Part shown: positions 27,850 to 39,000 of the stretch, piece after piece | How the letters are laid out: each line of letters begins with the position of its first letter | How positions within the stretch are numbered: the stretch's first letter is position 1 | NCBI RefSeq assembly: GCF_029542785.1 | Contig: NC_083373.1 | Span: 558,001 to 622,000, forward strand | DNA length: 64,000 bases | Reading direction: 5' to 3' | Source: Malassezia japonica | Taxonomy: Eukaryota; Basidiomycota; Malasseziomycetes; Malasseziales; Malasseziaceae | The notes under the pieces: model-generated | Seen by the model: the letters and a program-made list of their open reading frames with translations, nothing else | Told to the model about the DNA's origin: nothing | The model's database searches: none | Made by a program: the position numbers and the translations under genes

Positions 27850-30549
27850 TCAACGCGGATTGGCAGACGTTGGGCGCTCCGAGCCGGATTCACCAGGGAC
27901 CGGCAGAACCTTGGTGATGACCTGCTGCTTGTCGGAGTAGGTGTAGATACCTCTGGTCACCTCCGCCTGGGAAAGAACCGGCGCAATCAACTCATCCTCG
28001 TCGGGGTCGCCGGGGAACTTGCTGGGCGAGCTTTGGCAGCCCTTGGAGTAGAGCTTGTTCAATGGCCAATCGCCTTCATAACCACCCTCATCGCGCGTGT
28101 TGCCCCACAGCGTCAGATTGGGGTTCGTGTACGCTTCCATGTGCTTCTCGATATAGTCCTTCGTAGGATAATCCTTCGTGTCGCATCCGATGTTGATATT
28201 GTCGGGGTCCTGGTAGACACGGACCCAGTCAACCACCATCTCAAAGGGCCACCCGTCTTCGAGATCAGCAAAACTGAATTCGCCAAAGTTTTGGGAAATA
28301 CCGAGATTGAAAATAATGTACTGCATCAGTGAGAAAACGTACCATGGGCTCTGCCGGAAATTCACGTGCGCCAACCTGGGATCGTTCATCGGCACGGAGA
28401 GCCTCAGAGTGCAATTCCCACGCGGGGTTGCCCGCGCTGACCCATGCAGCGTATCCTTGGGAACCTGGCGCATACTCGAGCGAGTCTGTTGTTAGTAGTG
28501 CAACGTACAGATCGCAAAGTTGGGATCGTTCCACTTGCCGTTCGGGACGCTCGAGTCGGCATTATGTTGCACCGCCGTCTGGCTGCCCAAGTTGACACCA
28601 CTCAACGACTGCTGCGTGATTTCACCCGTGTAGATATTGATGTCTCCACCCCTGTTGCCATAAAAGTCATACAATGGCGTGTTGTTATGATAGTCAATCT
28701 GGTAGAGCCAATTGTACGGCGCAATCTGGCACGACTGCGACACTTTCATGCCAGCATTCTTGTCCGGCTGTGCCTCAAACACGTCAATCTCGGGTGCCGC
28801 ACGGCCACGATAGCGATCACCCAGCCAAGGTCCGGGATGGTCTTGGCCTTTGCATGTGCACGCTGACAACTTTTGGCCTGGCAAGAACGAAAGCGCACGC
28901 GTGTTATGTTTCTGGTTAAACATAGTCGCACCACCGTTCAATGTATCAGCGGGGAACCCGTCGGGGTAGGTAGAGTTGTAGATGGTCTGGTTCATTGTCG
29001 TTCCCACATCGCACTGGTCGTACGAGTAGGGCCAGGTCCCCTGCAGCGTCGCACCGTAGCCAGCACGGCCCAAGTTGCCCATCAGCCAGAACGCAGGCCA
29101 GAGACCCGGGACCTTGGTATAACCGGGCAGCTGCACACTGGCAATAAGAATACCACCCGTGAAGCAGAACTTGTTCCACGACTGGAGCATACCGCCACGG
29201 AAGTTGAGGTTGTGTTCCTCGTGCTGCTCGAGACGAATATGCAGTGCACCATCTTTTGTGAAGACAGCCGCGGGGTCGTACCACTCGTAGTTATTCGTGG
29301 CCCAGTAGTGCAGATCAACGGCTTCCCAGAATGGGTCCTCGCCGGGGTAAAACGAGCGGCCGTCTGTGTTGAACTCGTCCGAAAATACAAGCTGGAACTT
29401 TTTGGGATTTCCATCTGCATCCACCGCTTTGGTGTAGGTACTTGACAACGTATAGTTCTCCCGAGGCGTGTCCGGGTCAATGAGCATCTTGAGGTCCTGA
29501 TCGTAGCCATTCGGCAGGTTCGAGTGGTTTGCACGGTTGATCGGCACGCCACTCGCCACGTTCGGGGGGTTGTTGAACTTCAAGTACTCGGCAATCATCG
29601 CCGAACGGTCATCGTTCTCGTGCTTCTGAGTGAAATGGTGAAGAATGGGGTATCCAGCAAAGAGCATGAGCATAGCAAGAATCAGAAGTGTAAGAGCGCC
29701 AAGGTTTAAGATGGCGCGCTGCGGTGCACCACGAACAGGCATGTTCTTGGTAGGGTCATGAAGGTCGTCGTCCTCTTCCTTGACATTATTCATTTCCATC
29801 CAATAAAATGGCATATGCGGAAGTTTTCCGGTGCTCTGATTACTTCCTTGAGGAGGAGCCCGCTGAGAAGCCGCGACCGGAGGAGCTCCGGTTGAAGGCA
29901 TGACGCCTCCCGGCGCCCCCCTCTGTCCATTGCTCACGACAGGAGGACTTTGCGGCGGCTCGTTCGGCGGAGGACCGCGAGGCATGCCAAACTCAGACCG
30001 GTGCTGCGCGTCTTTCTTCAGGCCCGACTCACGCCGAGACTGAATGCTCTGTGTCGATTCGCGCTTCGATGCGCGGCTGGGAGCATTTTCGTAGTGTGAC
30101 ATGCGACTCGAAGCAGCATCATTGATCGACGCACGACTGGGCGCAGCTTCATAGTGCGACGCACGACTCGGCGCAGCTTCATAGTGCGATGCAGCACTCG
30201 ACGCATCATTCTGCGAAGCACGGCTAGGTGCGGCATCGCGCTGCGACATCCTGCTCGAGGGACTTTCACGTTGTTTGTTGCTCACAGACGAGGCCGGGCG
30301 CTGCTTTCTGGGGCTGCTCGTCACGGGAGCCTCACTCGTCGCAGGCGCCACGCCTGTCTCTGGAATAGATGAAGAGCTCACCAGCGATACTGTGGAAAAC
30401 AGGGGCGGATGCAGTCGTGGCACACTATTGTCCCCGGGCTGCACAGCCGACGCGCCACCTTGCGGGGCTGTGTTGGACGGCAACGGCACAATGGAGGGGG
30501 CCGCGCGCGCTTGGTTATCTGCGGCACTCTTCGTGTCGCCTTCTGCCAT
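27850..30549 (-). CDS. KRE6/SKN1-family beta-1,6-glucan synthesis protein, copy B
   Basis: Paralogue of the flanking copies. Exons 28509..30549, 28343..28485, 27850..28320 (884 residues); introns 23 and 22 nt sit at the same codons as in copies A and C. The cytosolic tail is the longest of the three and contains a Ser-Arg repeat (SHYEAAPSRA units). After PQRAILNLGALTLLILAMLMLFAG comes the lumenal GH16-like domain with FSDEFNTDGRSFYPGEDPFW and EIDVFE intact, so it looks functional. C-terminus as in copy A but with a QSSPSKFPGDPDEDE variant. Two CACGTG sites (30638, 30668) lie upstream of its start. Confidence 0.9.
30055..30235 (-). repeat. 30-nt tandem coding repeat in the KRE6-B cytosolic tail
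   Basis: Units encode variants of ASHYEAAPSR (also INDAASSR, HYENAPSR, QRDAAPSR), about six in total, with strong DNA similarity between the two central units. Confidence 0.75.
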
Positions 30550-30723
30550 GGCTAGCAAAGTCCCGTATCGACAATAACACGGAAGCAATAAAACACTGCC
30601 TTGGACGTAGCTAAAACGTTCCGGACCGCAACAACAACACGTGGACTTCAGCAGCGCACAGGCGGCGCACGTGATAAAAACCGTAGGCGTGCTATGAACA
30701 GGGCCAGTCGGCTGCGGAGGTAT

Positions 30724-33128
30724 TTAGCGGGAATGGGCCGAAGACGGCCGCTGCGCGCCGGCTTCGGTGGGATTGGGCTCGGGCTTGGTAATAGTAGGGT
30801 TTTGGCCATTGAAGGTTTTGTAGACACCCACAGTAACAGATTTCGAAGGAATGACCGGAGCGATCAGCTCGGGCTGATCGGGATCGCCGGGGAACTTGCT
30901 GCGCTTGCCGTTGCAGCCCTTGGAGTAGAGCTTGTTCAACGGCCAATCGCCTTCGTAGCCGCCTTCGTCGCGTGTGTTGCCCCACAGTGTGAGATTCGCA
31001 TTCGTGTATGCCTCGATGTGTTTCTCGATATAGTCCTTCGTAGGATAATCCTTCGTGTCGCATCCGATGTTGATATTGTCGGGGTCCTGGTAGACACGGA
31101 CCCAATCGACCACCATCTCGTACGGCCAGTGTGGTGACAGTTCTTTCCACCACACCGTACCAAAGTTCTTTGAAACACCCAAGTTCAACAGGATGTACTG
31201 TGTAAGCACAAAGAGCACGTACCATGGGCTCAGCAGGGAATTGACGAGCGCCAATCGCCGACCGAGGGTCAGCGCGAATGGCGTCCTTGTACAGCTCCCA
31301 CGAGGGCCTGTTATCGCTCACCCATGCAACATAGCCATCGGGCCCAGGCGCATATTCCATCGAGTCTGTGTGAGTAAGAACACGTACAAATAGCAAAGTT
31401 GGGATCGCCCTTTTTGCCCGTCGGTACGTTACTCGTGGCTTCGTATTGCACCGCAGTTTGGCTACCCAGGTTTTCACCACTGAGCGATTGCTGCGTGACT
31501 TCACCGGTATAGATATTAATGCCACCTTTCCGATTGTAATTGTCGTAGAAGTCGTACAGCTTGGTATCGTTGTGGTAATCGATCTGGTAGAGCCAATTGT
31601 ACGGCGCCATCTGGCATGACTGCGACACTTTCATACCATCTGTATTGTCCGCCTGCGCTTCAAATACATCAATTTCCGGTGCGGAACGGCCGCGATAGCG
31701 ATCGCCCAGCCAAGGTCCGGGATGGTCCTCGCCTTTGCAAGTGCAGGCAGACAACTTTTGGCCAGGCAGGAACGACAGCGCACGCGTGTTGTGTTGCTGG
31801 TTAAACATAGTCGCACCACCGTTCAGTGTATCAGCGGGGAATCCGTTGGGGTAGGTAGAGTTGTAGATGGTCTGGTTCATTGTCGTTCCCACATCACACT
31901 GGTCATACGAGTAGGGCCAGGTTCCCTGGAGCGTCGCACCGTAGCCAGCACGGCCCAAGTTACCCATCACCCAAAAGGCGGGCCAGAGACCGGGAATGTC
32001 GCGCATACCAGGCATTTGAATGCTTGCCACAAGAATGCCACCCGTGTAACAGAACTTGTTCCACGTCTGGACCATACCACCGCGGAAACGCAAATTGTGC
32101 TCATCATGCTGCTCGAGGCGTATGTGAAGGCCACCGCCCTTGGTGTATACTGCAGCAGGATCATACCACTCGTAGTTACCCGTGGCCCAGTAGTGCAGGT
32201 CGACGGCTTCCCAGTATGGGTCCTCGCCCGGGTAGAACGAGCGACCCTCTGTGTTAAACTCGTCCGAGAAGACAAGCTTGAACTTTTTGTAGTTTCCGTC
32301 GGCATCCTTCATACCCGAAAAAGTACTTGCGAGCTCGTAGGCATCTTCAGGCGTATCCGGATCAATGAGCATCCGCAACGACTCGTTCAGTGCCGCCGGA
32401 TAGTGGGAGTAGTTGGCACGGCCCACCGGAACGCCGCTTGCAAGGTGCGGGGGATTATTATTCCGGAGGCTCTTGCCCATCTTGGCGGCGAAGTCGTCCT
32501 GGCTGTGTTGCTCCGTGTAGTGGTGCAGAATGGGGTATCCAGCAAAGAGCATCAACATGGCCAGGACAAGGAGAATGAGAGTACCGATGTTGAGGATGGC
32601 TCGCTGCGGCGCACCCTTTGTTTGGGAGTGCTTGTTAGGGTCGTGAAGGTCATCGTCACCCTCTTTGTGGTCGTCCAGCGTCATCCAAGGATAGAGCTCT
32701 TGCTGCGTCTGGTGTGAGCTCACGCTATAGTCATCGTAGTGACGTTCACGCAGCGAGTTGCTGCTGTATGCGCCGTTCATTCCTGTTTGCGGATCGGTGG
32801 AGATTTGGGTTAGACCGCCAAACGACTGGCTCGGCTTAACGTTTGTTTGCGAGGTCGAGGAAAAGAGCGGCTGATACTCTTGCGACATATTCGCCTCGTA
32901 CGCCTTAGGACTCACAAGCGACTGGCTTTGAACCATGCTATCGTCCGCGTAGTTGTCGTAAAATGAGCCGTCTGCGCTCATTTGCGGGGAGAAGGGCGTA
33001 CGCCCGATGAGCCCCTGGTTCGTGTTCAGCGTGGACAGGTGCGGCCGCTGCGAATCGCCATCAACCATAACAGTGACGGGCGGCGCAGCGCCCTCCCCAT
33101 CGCCAATGGGGGGCTCTGGATAGCTCAT
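30724..33128 (-). CDS. KRE6/SKN1-family beta-1,6-glucan synthesis protein, copy C
   Basis: Third tandem paralogue. Exons 31388..33128, 31223..31365, 30724..31197 (785 residues); introns 22 and 25 nt at the same positions as in A and B. The short cytosolic tail shares SQSFGGLTQIST with copy A (SHSLGGMTQISM), so A and C look closest there. Transmembrane helix LILLVLAMLMLFAGYPIL; lumenal FSDEFNTEGRSFYPGEDPYW and EIDVFE are intact. Start at 33128 (MSYPEPP) is the first ATG giving a normal tail. Confidence 0.9.
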
Positions 33129-33350
33129 CGTCTCGCACTGCAACGATCCGCGGGATCGTAATCGAGACAAAGCGATCTTGTAGAACGGCAAAGTGCCACC
33201 ACTCGTGCCTGCCCCCCCTCTCTCCGCGGTGCGCCGTGCATTGCGCGTGCAGCTAGCTGGTTGGCGCTTCTTGGGCCAGCCAGCGCCTGTGATTGGTTCC
33301 AAATAAACACTGCACGATCGTACCCCTTATGCTTACTAAATAACACTGCA
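33129..33350. promoter_or_regulatory. KRE6-C upstream region and FEN1 3' flank
   Basis: 222 bp. A short palindrome, CGATCCGCGGGATCG, lies about 15 bp upstream of the KRE6-C ATG. Unlike copies A and B there is no CACGTG. Confidence 0.35.
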
Positions 33351-34775
33351 TTATGTACGCGAAGCCTTTTTTTTGGCCCCTTTAGCGCCGGCCGATCCCT
33401 CCGACTTGCGCTTGGCCGGCGCATCCTTGCGCGGTTGGACCCTGCAGGAGTTAGCTCCGGTCTGGGCACGCCAAGGTGGACCATTTCGGACTTACGTGAA
33501 AAATCCATCGAGGCGCCCTTGCTGTTTCTGTCCGACGGCCTTGGCAAGCTTCTCGCATCCGCGACGAACACGTTCCTCACTGGGTGAGTCAGGGGACGTA
33601 CCTGAATCCTTTGTCTCCACAGAGGAACTGGACGAGCTCCTCGGTCTTGGGCTGTTCCCATTTGAGCTCCACTTGGGTGCCGTCGGTGACGTCAGGGTGA
33701 TGAAATAGTTGGCGCGCTTCTTCGTAGGGCCAGAATTCAGGGACGTGAATCCCACCCACGCGCTTCTTGGGCGCAGCCTCAATCTCCTTGTCGCTCTCTG
33801 CGTCGGATGCAGGCTCGTGCTTCGGCTCCGGTGCAGGCTTCTTCTTCTGCTCTTTTTCTGCCTCGACCTGTTGGAGGTGCTCGAGGACGCGGTCGAGCGA
33901 CCTGAACTCTTGGATAAGCTTGAGTGCTTTCTTTGGCCCGACACCGCGGACAGGGTCCAAGTAGTCGCAACCCAGCAAGAGGCAGAGGTCGACAAACTGC
34001 TCCTTGGGCATGTCGAGCTCCTCAAGCGCCTTTTCCAGATTAATTTCTGTAACAGGCAGCTTCTTTTGCTCGCTCGCCGTCAGATTCTTCAGCAGGATCG
34101 GCGTGCCGAACGTCAGCGTATCCATATCTTCGGAGCCAGCGCCATACACCTGTGTCAGTCTCGCGGCGTACCTTGCCAGCACGCGCCAGCTCAGCACACT
34201 GCGCCTCGGCCTCAGACGGCGCCTGGGTGAGTAGGGCGACGTACCACGACCCATGGGATGCCCATCAGCGTGAGCAGGCGCTGCACCTCGGCATTGTGCT
34301 CGCGCGTGGGACGCACTTGCCGACGTGCAAGCTGGTCGAGCATTTGGTTGTCGGCTACATCAGAAAAAGCACATACCGATATCTTTGTTCTCCTCCTCTT
34401 GCTCGCGTGCCTCTTCGCGCTTGCCGAAACGCTTGACGAGCTGGGTGAGTCGGGATACGTACCACCTCTTTTTTCAGGTCCGGCGGCTTTCCGTCAAAGA
34501 CGTACGCAGGCTTGATGCCATAGTCGACCATACGAAGCGTCCTGTAAAAGAATCCAAGCAAATGGCTCGTCACCTCGCCAGATTCCGACATCATCTGCTG
34601 CCCGTCGGCCTGGCGCACGGCAATCAGGAACTGATACAGGCTCATCGACGCATCGATCGCCACCTTGCGCCCAAAAAGCGTCTTGATATCAAACTGCTTG
34701 ATGCACGACGGCGCCTCGTCCGTGAGCAGTGAAGTAAGGCCTGCATAAGCCGCCGCACCTACCTTTGATTCCCAT
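33351..34775 (-). CDS. RAD27: Flap endonuclease 1
   Basis: Structure-specific 5' flap nuclease of Okazaki-fragment maturation and base-excision repair. Eight exons: 34763..34775, 34463..34740, 34377..34440, 34245..34354, 34172..34222, 33602..34149, 33496..33579, 33351..33441 (412 residues). The first exon is 13 nt. Six introns are 22 nt and the last is 54 nt. Seen: MGIKGL start, N-domain acidic ligands ([23 protein letters not shown]), I-domain [20 protein letters not shown] and [30 protein letters not shown] helix-hairpin-helix, the PCNA-binding PIP box QGRLDGFF, and a basic tail ending AKKKASRT. A Lys/Glu-rich insertion ([12 protein letters not shown]) follows the hairpin region. Head-to-head with the ATRIP-like gene. 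Confidence 0.95.
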
Positions 34776-34851
34776 CCTACGCGAAACGAAGCAACGCGTC
34801 GTGTGGAGAAGCACGTGGAGCGCGTAAGTGGAGACTTCATCGTGCGGCACG
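34776..34851. promoter_or_regulatory. Divergent 76-bp promoter between FEN1 and the ATRIP-like gene
   Basis: Two DNA-maintenance genes start 76 bp apart on opposite strands; shared control is likely. No named motif is obvious. Confidence 0.45.
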
Positions 34852-37511
34852 ATGGACGGCGAGGGGGACGAGAGCTTTGACGATGACTGGTGGGACTCGC
34901 TGGCGATCGATCCAGTGACAGATACGCAGCTCCAGGAACTGGAGCTGCAGGCACAGGCATCCGGGAGCGTCACGACCCCGGCCCCGAGCTCAGAAGGCTC
35001 GCTGCAGACCCAGCTCCAGGAACTTCGCGCGCTGCATGCCGAGCAACAAAAGCTCATTGATACCCTTACACGACAAACACAGCAGCAAAAAGGAGAGATC
35101 TCGGTAGTGCGTGCGAACTGGAGCCGCGTTCAGGAGCAAAACTCGGGACTGCAGCACCAAAATGCAGAGCTCGAGGCAGAGTACCGCCAGCGCCTCGAGC
35201 GCATCCAGCAAGAGAACCGGCGGCAGATGGAGAAGCTCGAGACGGCCGCTGCGTTTCGGGTACGTTTCTAGGCTAACGCAGCGCATTGAGCAGGATACAA
35301 GTCGCACGGCATGGCCGTCGACGCTGCGGCGACGGCCGCCCGTAATGCTCCACGAGCCGAACTCGTCCAAGCGCACGCCGGGACAGGGCATACTCACGAC
35401 ACCAACACGCACGCGCATTGTGCATCATACCCACTCGCCGACATCGTCGCAAACTCCCGTCTCGCCCCTTTCTCTCACACGCCGGAAACGGTCGCTGCCT
35501 GCAGACGACGAGCCGGTGAGCCCATCGCGCACACGCAGCGCCAAGGTGCAGCAGACCCAAGGGAAAAAGGCCGAGTTTCCGCGGTTTGTCAACTCGTTTC
35601 TTCCCCCGCCGCCGACGGGGCTCACGACGCCGGCGACACGGACGCAAGTCAAGTCGCCGCCTTCGAGTCAGCTCGCTGCGACACGAAGCAGCTCGCCCGC
35701 GACCCCGTCGCCGGAGCTGCGTGCAGTCGAGGTCGAGACGAGCTTGCCGGTACCCGACGCCACGACCTATGTGCTGACTGTTCTGTTCTGCTACCGGACG
35801 CGGTGGGCGACGCATGTCATGTGCCAGCCGTACATTCCGCTGCCGCCGCCTGCCACGCTGCCTGGCACGGCCTACTTTCCGCTGGGCCCAGGGCTCCACC
35901 CGTGGAGTAGTGCGCTGGATCCGGATGCGCCGGTCGGCCGTGCAGGCCCCGGCCCGCCGCCGATGCTATTGCACCTGCTCTCGATGCAGCTGCCCAGCTG
36001 CGTGCCTGACGTGCTCCGCCGGCGATTTTCCCACGCGGCCGACACGCTCTGGACGTGCGTCACAAAAGGAAGCTCGTACAGCGTCTTTCTGGCAGAGTGT
36101 GGGCACGTCGTCGACGAAGTGCTGCGCAAGGCCCAAGGCGAACATGCGACGCGCGACGCGATGGATGCGGCCATTGAGCGCGTCTGGGAAACGCAGGCAG
36201 CCTCGCTCTATGGCACGGTCGCTGCAGCGCTGCGCGTACTCACCGGCCTCTTTTTGCGTTTGAACTGGGTACGTCGCTCTGCTCACACAGACCCATCATG
36301 TCGCTGCGATGCTCAACTGGATGACTTCGCTCGGCGTCGCGCACCCCGGCTTTGTTTTTTTCTTCCTGAAAAAGATGCAGTACCTGGACTGGAGTGCGCC
36401 CGACGAGGAAAAGAAGGAAAATGGAATGGTACCAAGCAGCCAGGACGATCTCGACATGCTGCCCTCGTCGCAGGATACCGAGGTCCCGAGTGCGCCAGAC
36501 GTCCATCTGGGCACGCCCACGAGCCTCGTCAAGATGCTCATCGAGTCGATTCGCAAGAGCCACATCGTGCCGCTCTCGGTCGCGTCGCCCGCGTCGCAGG
36601 TCGAGACAGAAGGACAGAGTGTGCCGGTGTGGGACATGGGCGAGTCGGCACGCACCGCGCTCCTTGTATCCGTGCTGCGCTGCGCCAAGGTGCTTGCATG
36701 GAACGTCGGCGGGACCGGCGTGCACGAGCTCCAGCCGCTCTTTCAGGAGCCAGGCGTGCTGCTTACGCTCCTCGACGGCCCTGCGTGCGTGCCCCAGATC
36801 CTCCTGCATGCCGTCGAGCTGCTCACGCTGCTGGTGCCCGATCCCTTGACGCTGCACATTGCACTTGCGAGTCCGTACGACAAAGCACTGCAGCCCCGTG
36901 CGCCTGCGCGCCTCCTCCAAGTGCGCTTCCCTGTGGTGGATATCCTGGCCAAGCACCTAGTCGATCGGCGGGGCGACACGTCGGCCGTGCACATACACCG
37001 CTTCCACCGCGCCGTGCTCCTATTCATGTCGGCCGCGGCGCGGCATGGCGACACGGCGGTCATCTTTAGCGAGTCGGTGCCTCTTCTCCCCGCGCTGATC
37101 CAGTGTCTCAGCTGGGACACGGAAGAGGTGTGGAGCGGCCCCGCTGGACAAGAGCGTACCGAGCGAGCGCTGGAGCGCGTATGCCTCAGCACGCGTCTCT
37201 TGCACCAGCTCTACACGCCCGAGACGAGCGCAGGCCGCAGCCTCGCAGAAAAGCTCCTGTCGACGCAGGCCCAAGCAATCCTCAACGGCATCCGCCACGC
37301 GTTCATCGTCGCAATGGGCCGGACGGCGTTTGCGCGCGAGCCGAGCTGGCTCAGCGTGCATGCGCCCGGCGGCGACTCGCAAGAGCGCAGCCGCATGCGC
37401 TCGCAGCTCGAGAATGCCGCCGTGCTCGCAGGCGACCTCATCGACCTGGTTCTTTCCCCCAGCGAAACGGATGAGATCTACGAACTCCTCGCCGAGGATC
37501 ATATGGCATAG
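34852..37511 (+). CDS. DNA-damage checkpoint protein, ATRIP/Rad26/Lcd1-like
   Basis: Exons 34852..35259, 35282..36268, 36291..37511 (871 residues), both introns 22 nt. The N-terminus has an acidic aromatic motif ([12 protein letters not shown]) like the RPA-binding element of ATRIP/Ddc2, followed by a coiled coil (about residues 45-140) containing [11 protein letters not shown], close to the conserved GEI/V-R-x pattern of this family. A basic Ser/Thr-Pro region and [13 protein letters not shown] follow. The C-terminal 550 residues are helical and HEAT-like. In the family this protein recruits the Mec1/ATR kinase to RPA-coated DNA. Assigned by architecture and short motifs rather than overall similarity; other coiled-coil proteins remain possible. 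Confidence 0.66.
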
Positions 37512-37515
37512 ATAT

Positions 37516-38937
37516 CTACAACGTGGGGTATACCTTTTCAATCGGCGTGTGGGCCCACGGACGCGGCGCATCGCCCGGCGCAAAGGACGCGGCGGTGTGC
37601 GCACCGCTGCCGGCGCCACGCAGCACGTACTTGTAGATCACCAGACCGTCGAGGCCGACCGGGCCACGCGCGTGCGTGCGCCCCGTGCTGATGCCGACTT
37701 CTGTGCCGAACCCGTAGCGGAATCCGTCGGCAAAGCGCGTCGACGCGTTCACAAACACGCTCGAAGAGGAAAGGGAACGCGCAAACGTCTCGGCGGCCGC
37801 GTTCGGCGCATCCGAAAGCGGGGCCGTGAGGATCACGTCGGTGTGGCCCGAGCCATGCTCGTTGATGTGGTCGATGGCCTCTTCGACGCTGTCTACGACG
37901 CGCACAGCGAGGTCCAAATCAAGAAACTCCATGTCAAAGTCTTCGGGCGTGGCCGGCGAGAGAAGCGAGGCATGCTCGCCCTCGAGGTCGGCGAGCGCCG
38001 CGAGCGACTCTTGGTCGCAGTGCAGGTGCACCTTCTTTTGGAGCAGCGCCGAGGCAATCGCCTTCCAGAGCCCCGAGGCGAGGTGGCTGTGGTGGAGCAG
38101 GAGCGTCTCGAGCGCGTTGCATGCCGACGGATAGTCAAGCTTGCTGTCGAGCAGCGTGCCGATGGTCAGCTCCGGCACCGCGTCCTCGTGGACGTATGCC
38201 GCGCAGATTCCGTCTGCGTGCCCCATCACCGGCATACGCGCCTCGCGCTGAATGCTCTTGACAAGCGCGTTCGAGCCGCGGGGAATGACGAGGTCGATGT
38301 AGCGTTCTTCGTGAAGAAGCGTCTGTATCTCGTCGCGTGTCTGCACGGTCTGCACGAGGTGCTCCGGCAGCTCGCTGCGTGCGAGTGCCCGCGCGATGCA
38401 GCCGCTCAGGACCGCTGCAGAGTGCTTCGACTCCTTGCCTCCCTTGAGGATCGCAGCGTTGCCCGACTTGATCGCGAGGCTCGCAATGTTGACAATGACT
38501 TCAGGGCGCGCCTCGAAAATGCACAGGAGCACGCCGATCGGGCAGGTGACACGGTACAGGTCGAGCGCCCCCGCCGCGCCCGCTGGTGCGGCCAGGCGGC
38601 TGGCGGACGTGCAGACGTCGAGCGGCGAGGTGAGCTGTGCGACGTCGGCGACGCCCTGCAGCATCGACTCCCACTTGCCCGCCTTGGAAAAGAGGTCCAA
38701 GCGCGATACGAGCTGCTTCGAGAGCTTGCCTTGCGCGACGAGCGCATTCGCCTCGTCGACATCTTTTTGGTTCGCCGTGTGAATTTCGTCGCGCGCAGAC
38801 TCCAGTTCCGCGCAGATTTCGTGCAGCGCCGCATTGCGGGCCGCGTCGGCCCTTTCCGATCCCCGCAGAGAGAGAGACTTTTGCGCAGCATCAAAAGCAA
38901 GCCGCGCCTGGCGCGCAATGTCGCGCGCGTCGGTCAT
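37516..38937 (-). CDS. PRO2: Gamma-glutamyl phosphate reductase
   Basis: NADPH-dependent second step of proline synthesis from glutamate. Single exon, 473 residues, close to the family length. Aldehyde-dehydrogenase fold with CPIGVLLCIFEARPEV, AIKSGNAAILKGGKES, the IPRGSNALV loop and the catalytic Cys in YPSACNALETLLLH. The start at 38937 (MTDARDIARQ) is preferred over an upstream in-frame ATG because it matches the usual N-terminus. Its stop is 4 bp from the stop of the ATRIP-like gene on the opposite strand. Confidence 0.95.
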   Translation of the reverse strand: MTDARDIARQARLAFDAAQKSLSLRGSERADAARNAALHEICAELESARDEIHTANQKDVDEANALVAQGKLSKQLVSRLDLFSKAGKWESMLQGVADVAQLTSPLDVCTSASRLAAPAGAAGALDLYRVTCPIGVLLCIFEARPEVIVNIASLAIKSGNAAILKGGKESKHSAAVLSGCIARALARSELPEHLVQTVQTRDEIQTLLHEERYIDLVIPRGSNALVKSIQREARMPVMGHADGICAAYVHEDAVPELTIGTLLDSKLDYPSACNALETLLLHHSHLASGLWKAIASALLQKKVHLHCDQESLAALADLEGEHASLLSPATPEDFDMEFLDLDLAVRVVDSVEEAIDHINEHGSGHTDVILTAPLSDAPNAAAETFARSLSSSSVFVNASTRFADGFRYGFGTEVGISTGRTHARGPVGLDGLVIYKYVLRGAGSGAHTAASFAPGDAPRPWAHTPIEKVYPTL

Positions 38938-39000
38938 GGTACGAGCACGACGCTTGTGACTCCATTCGTTCGGCCGAAACATGATTGTCGTTACTCTATT

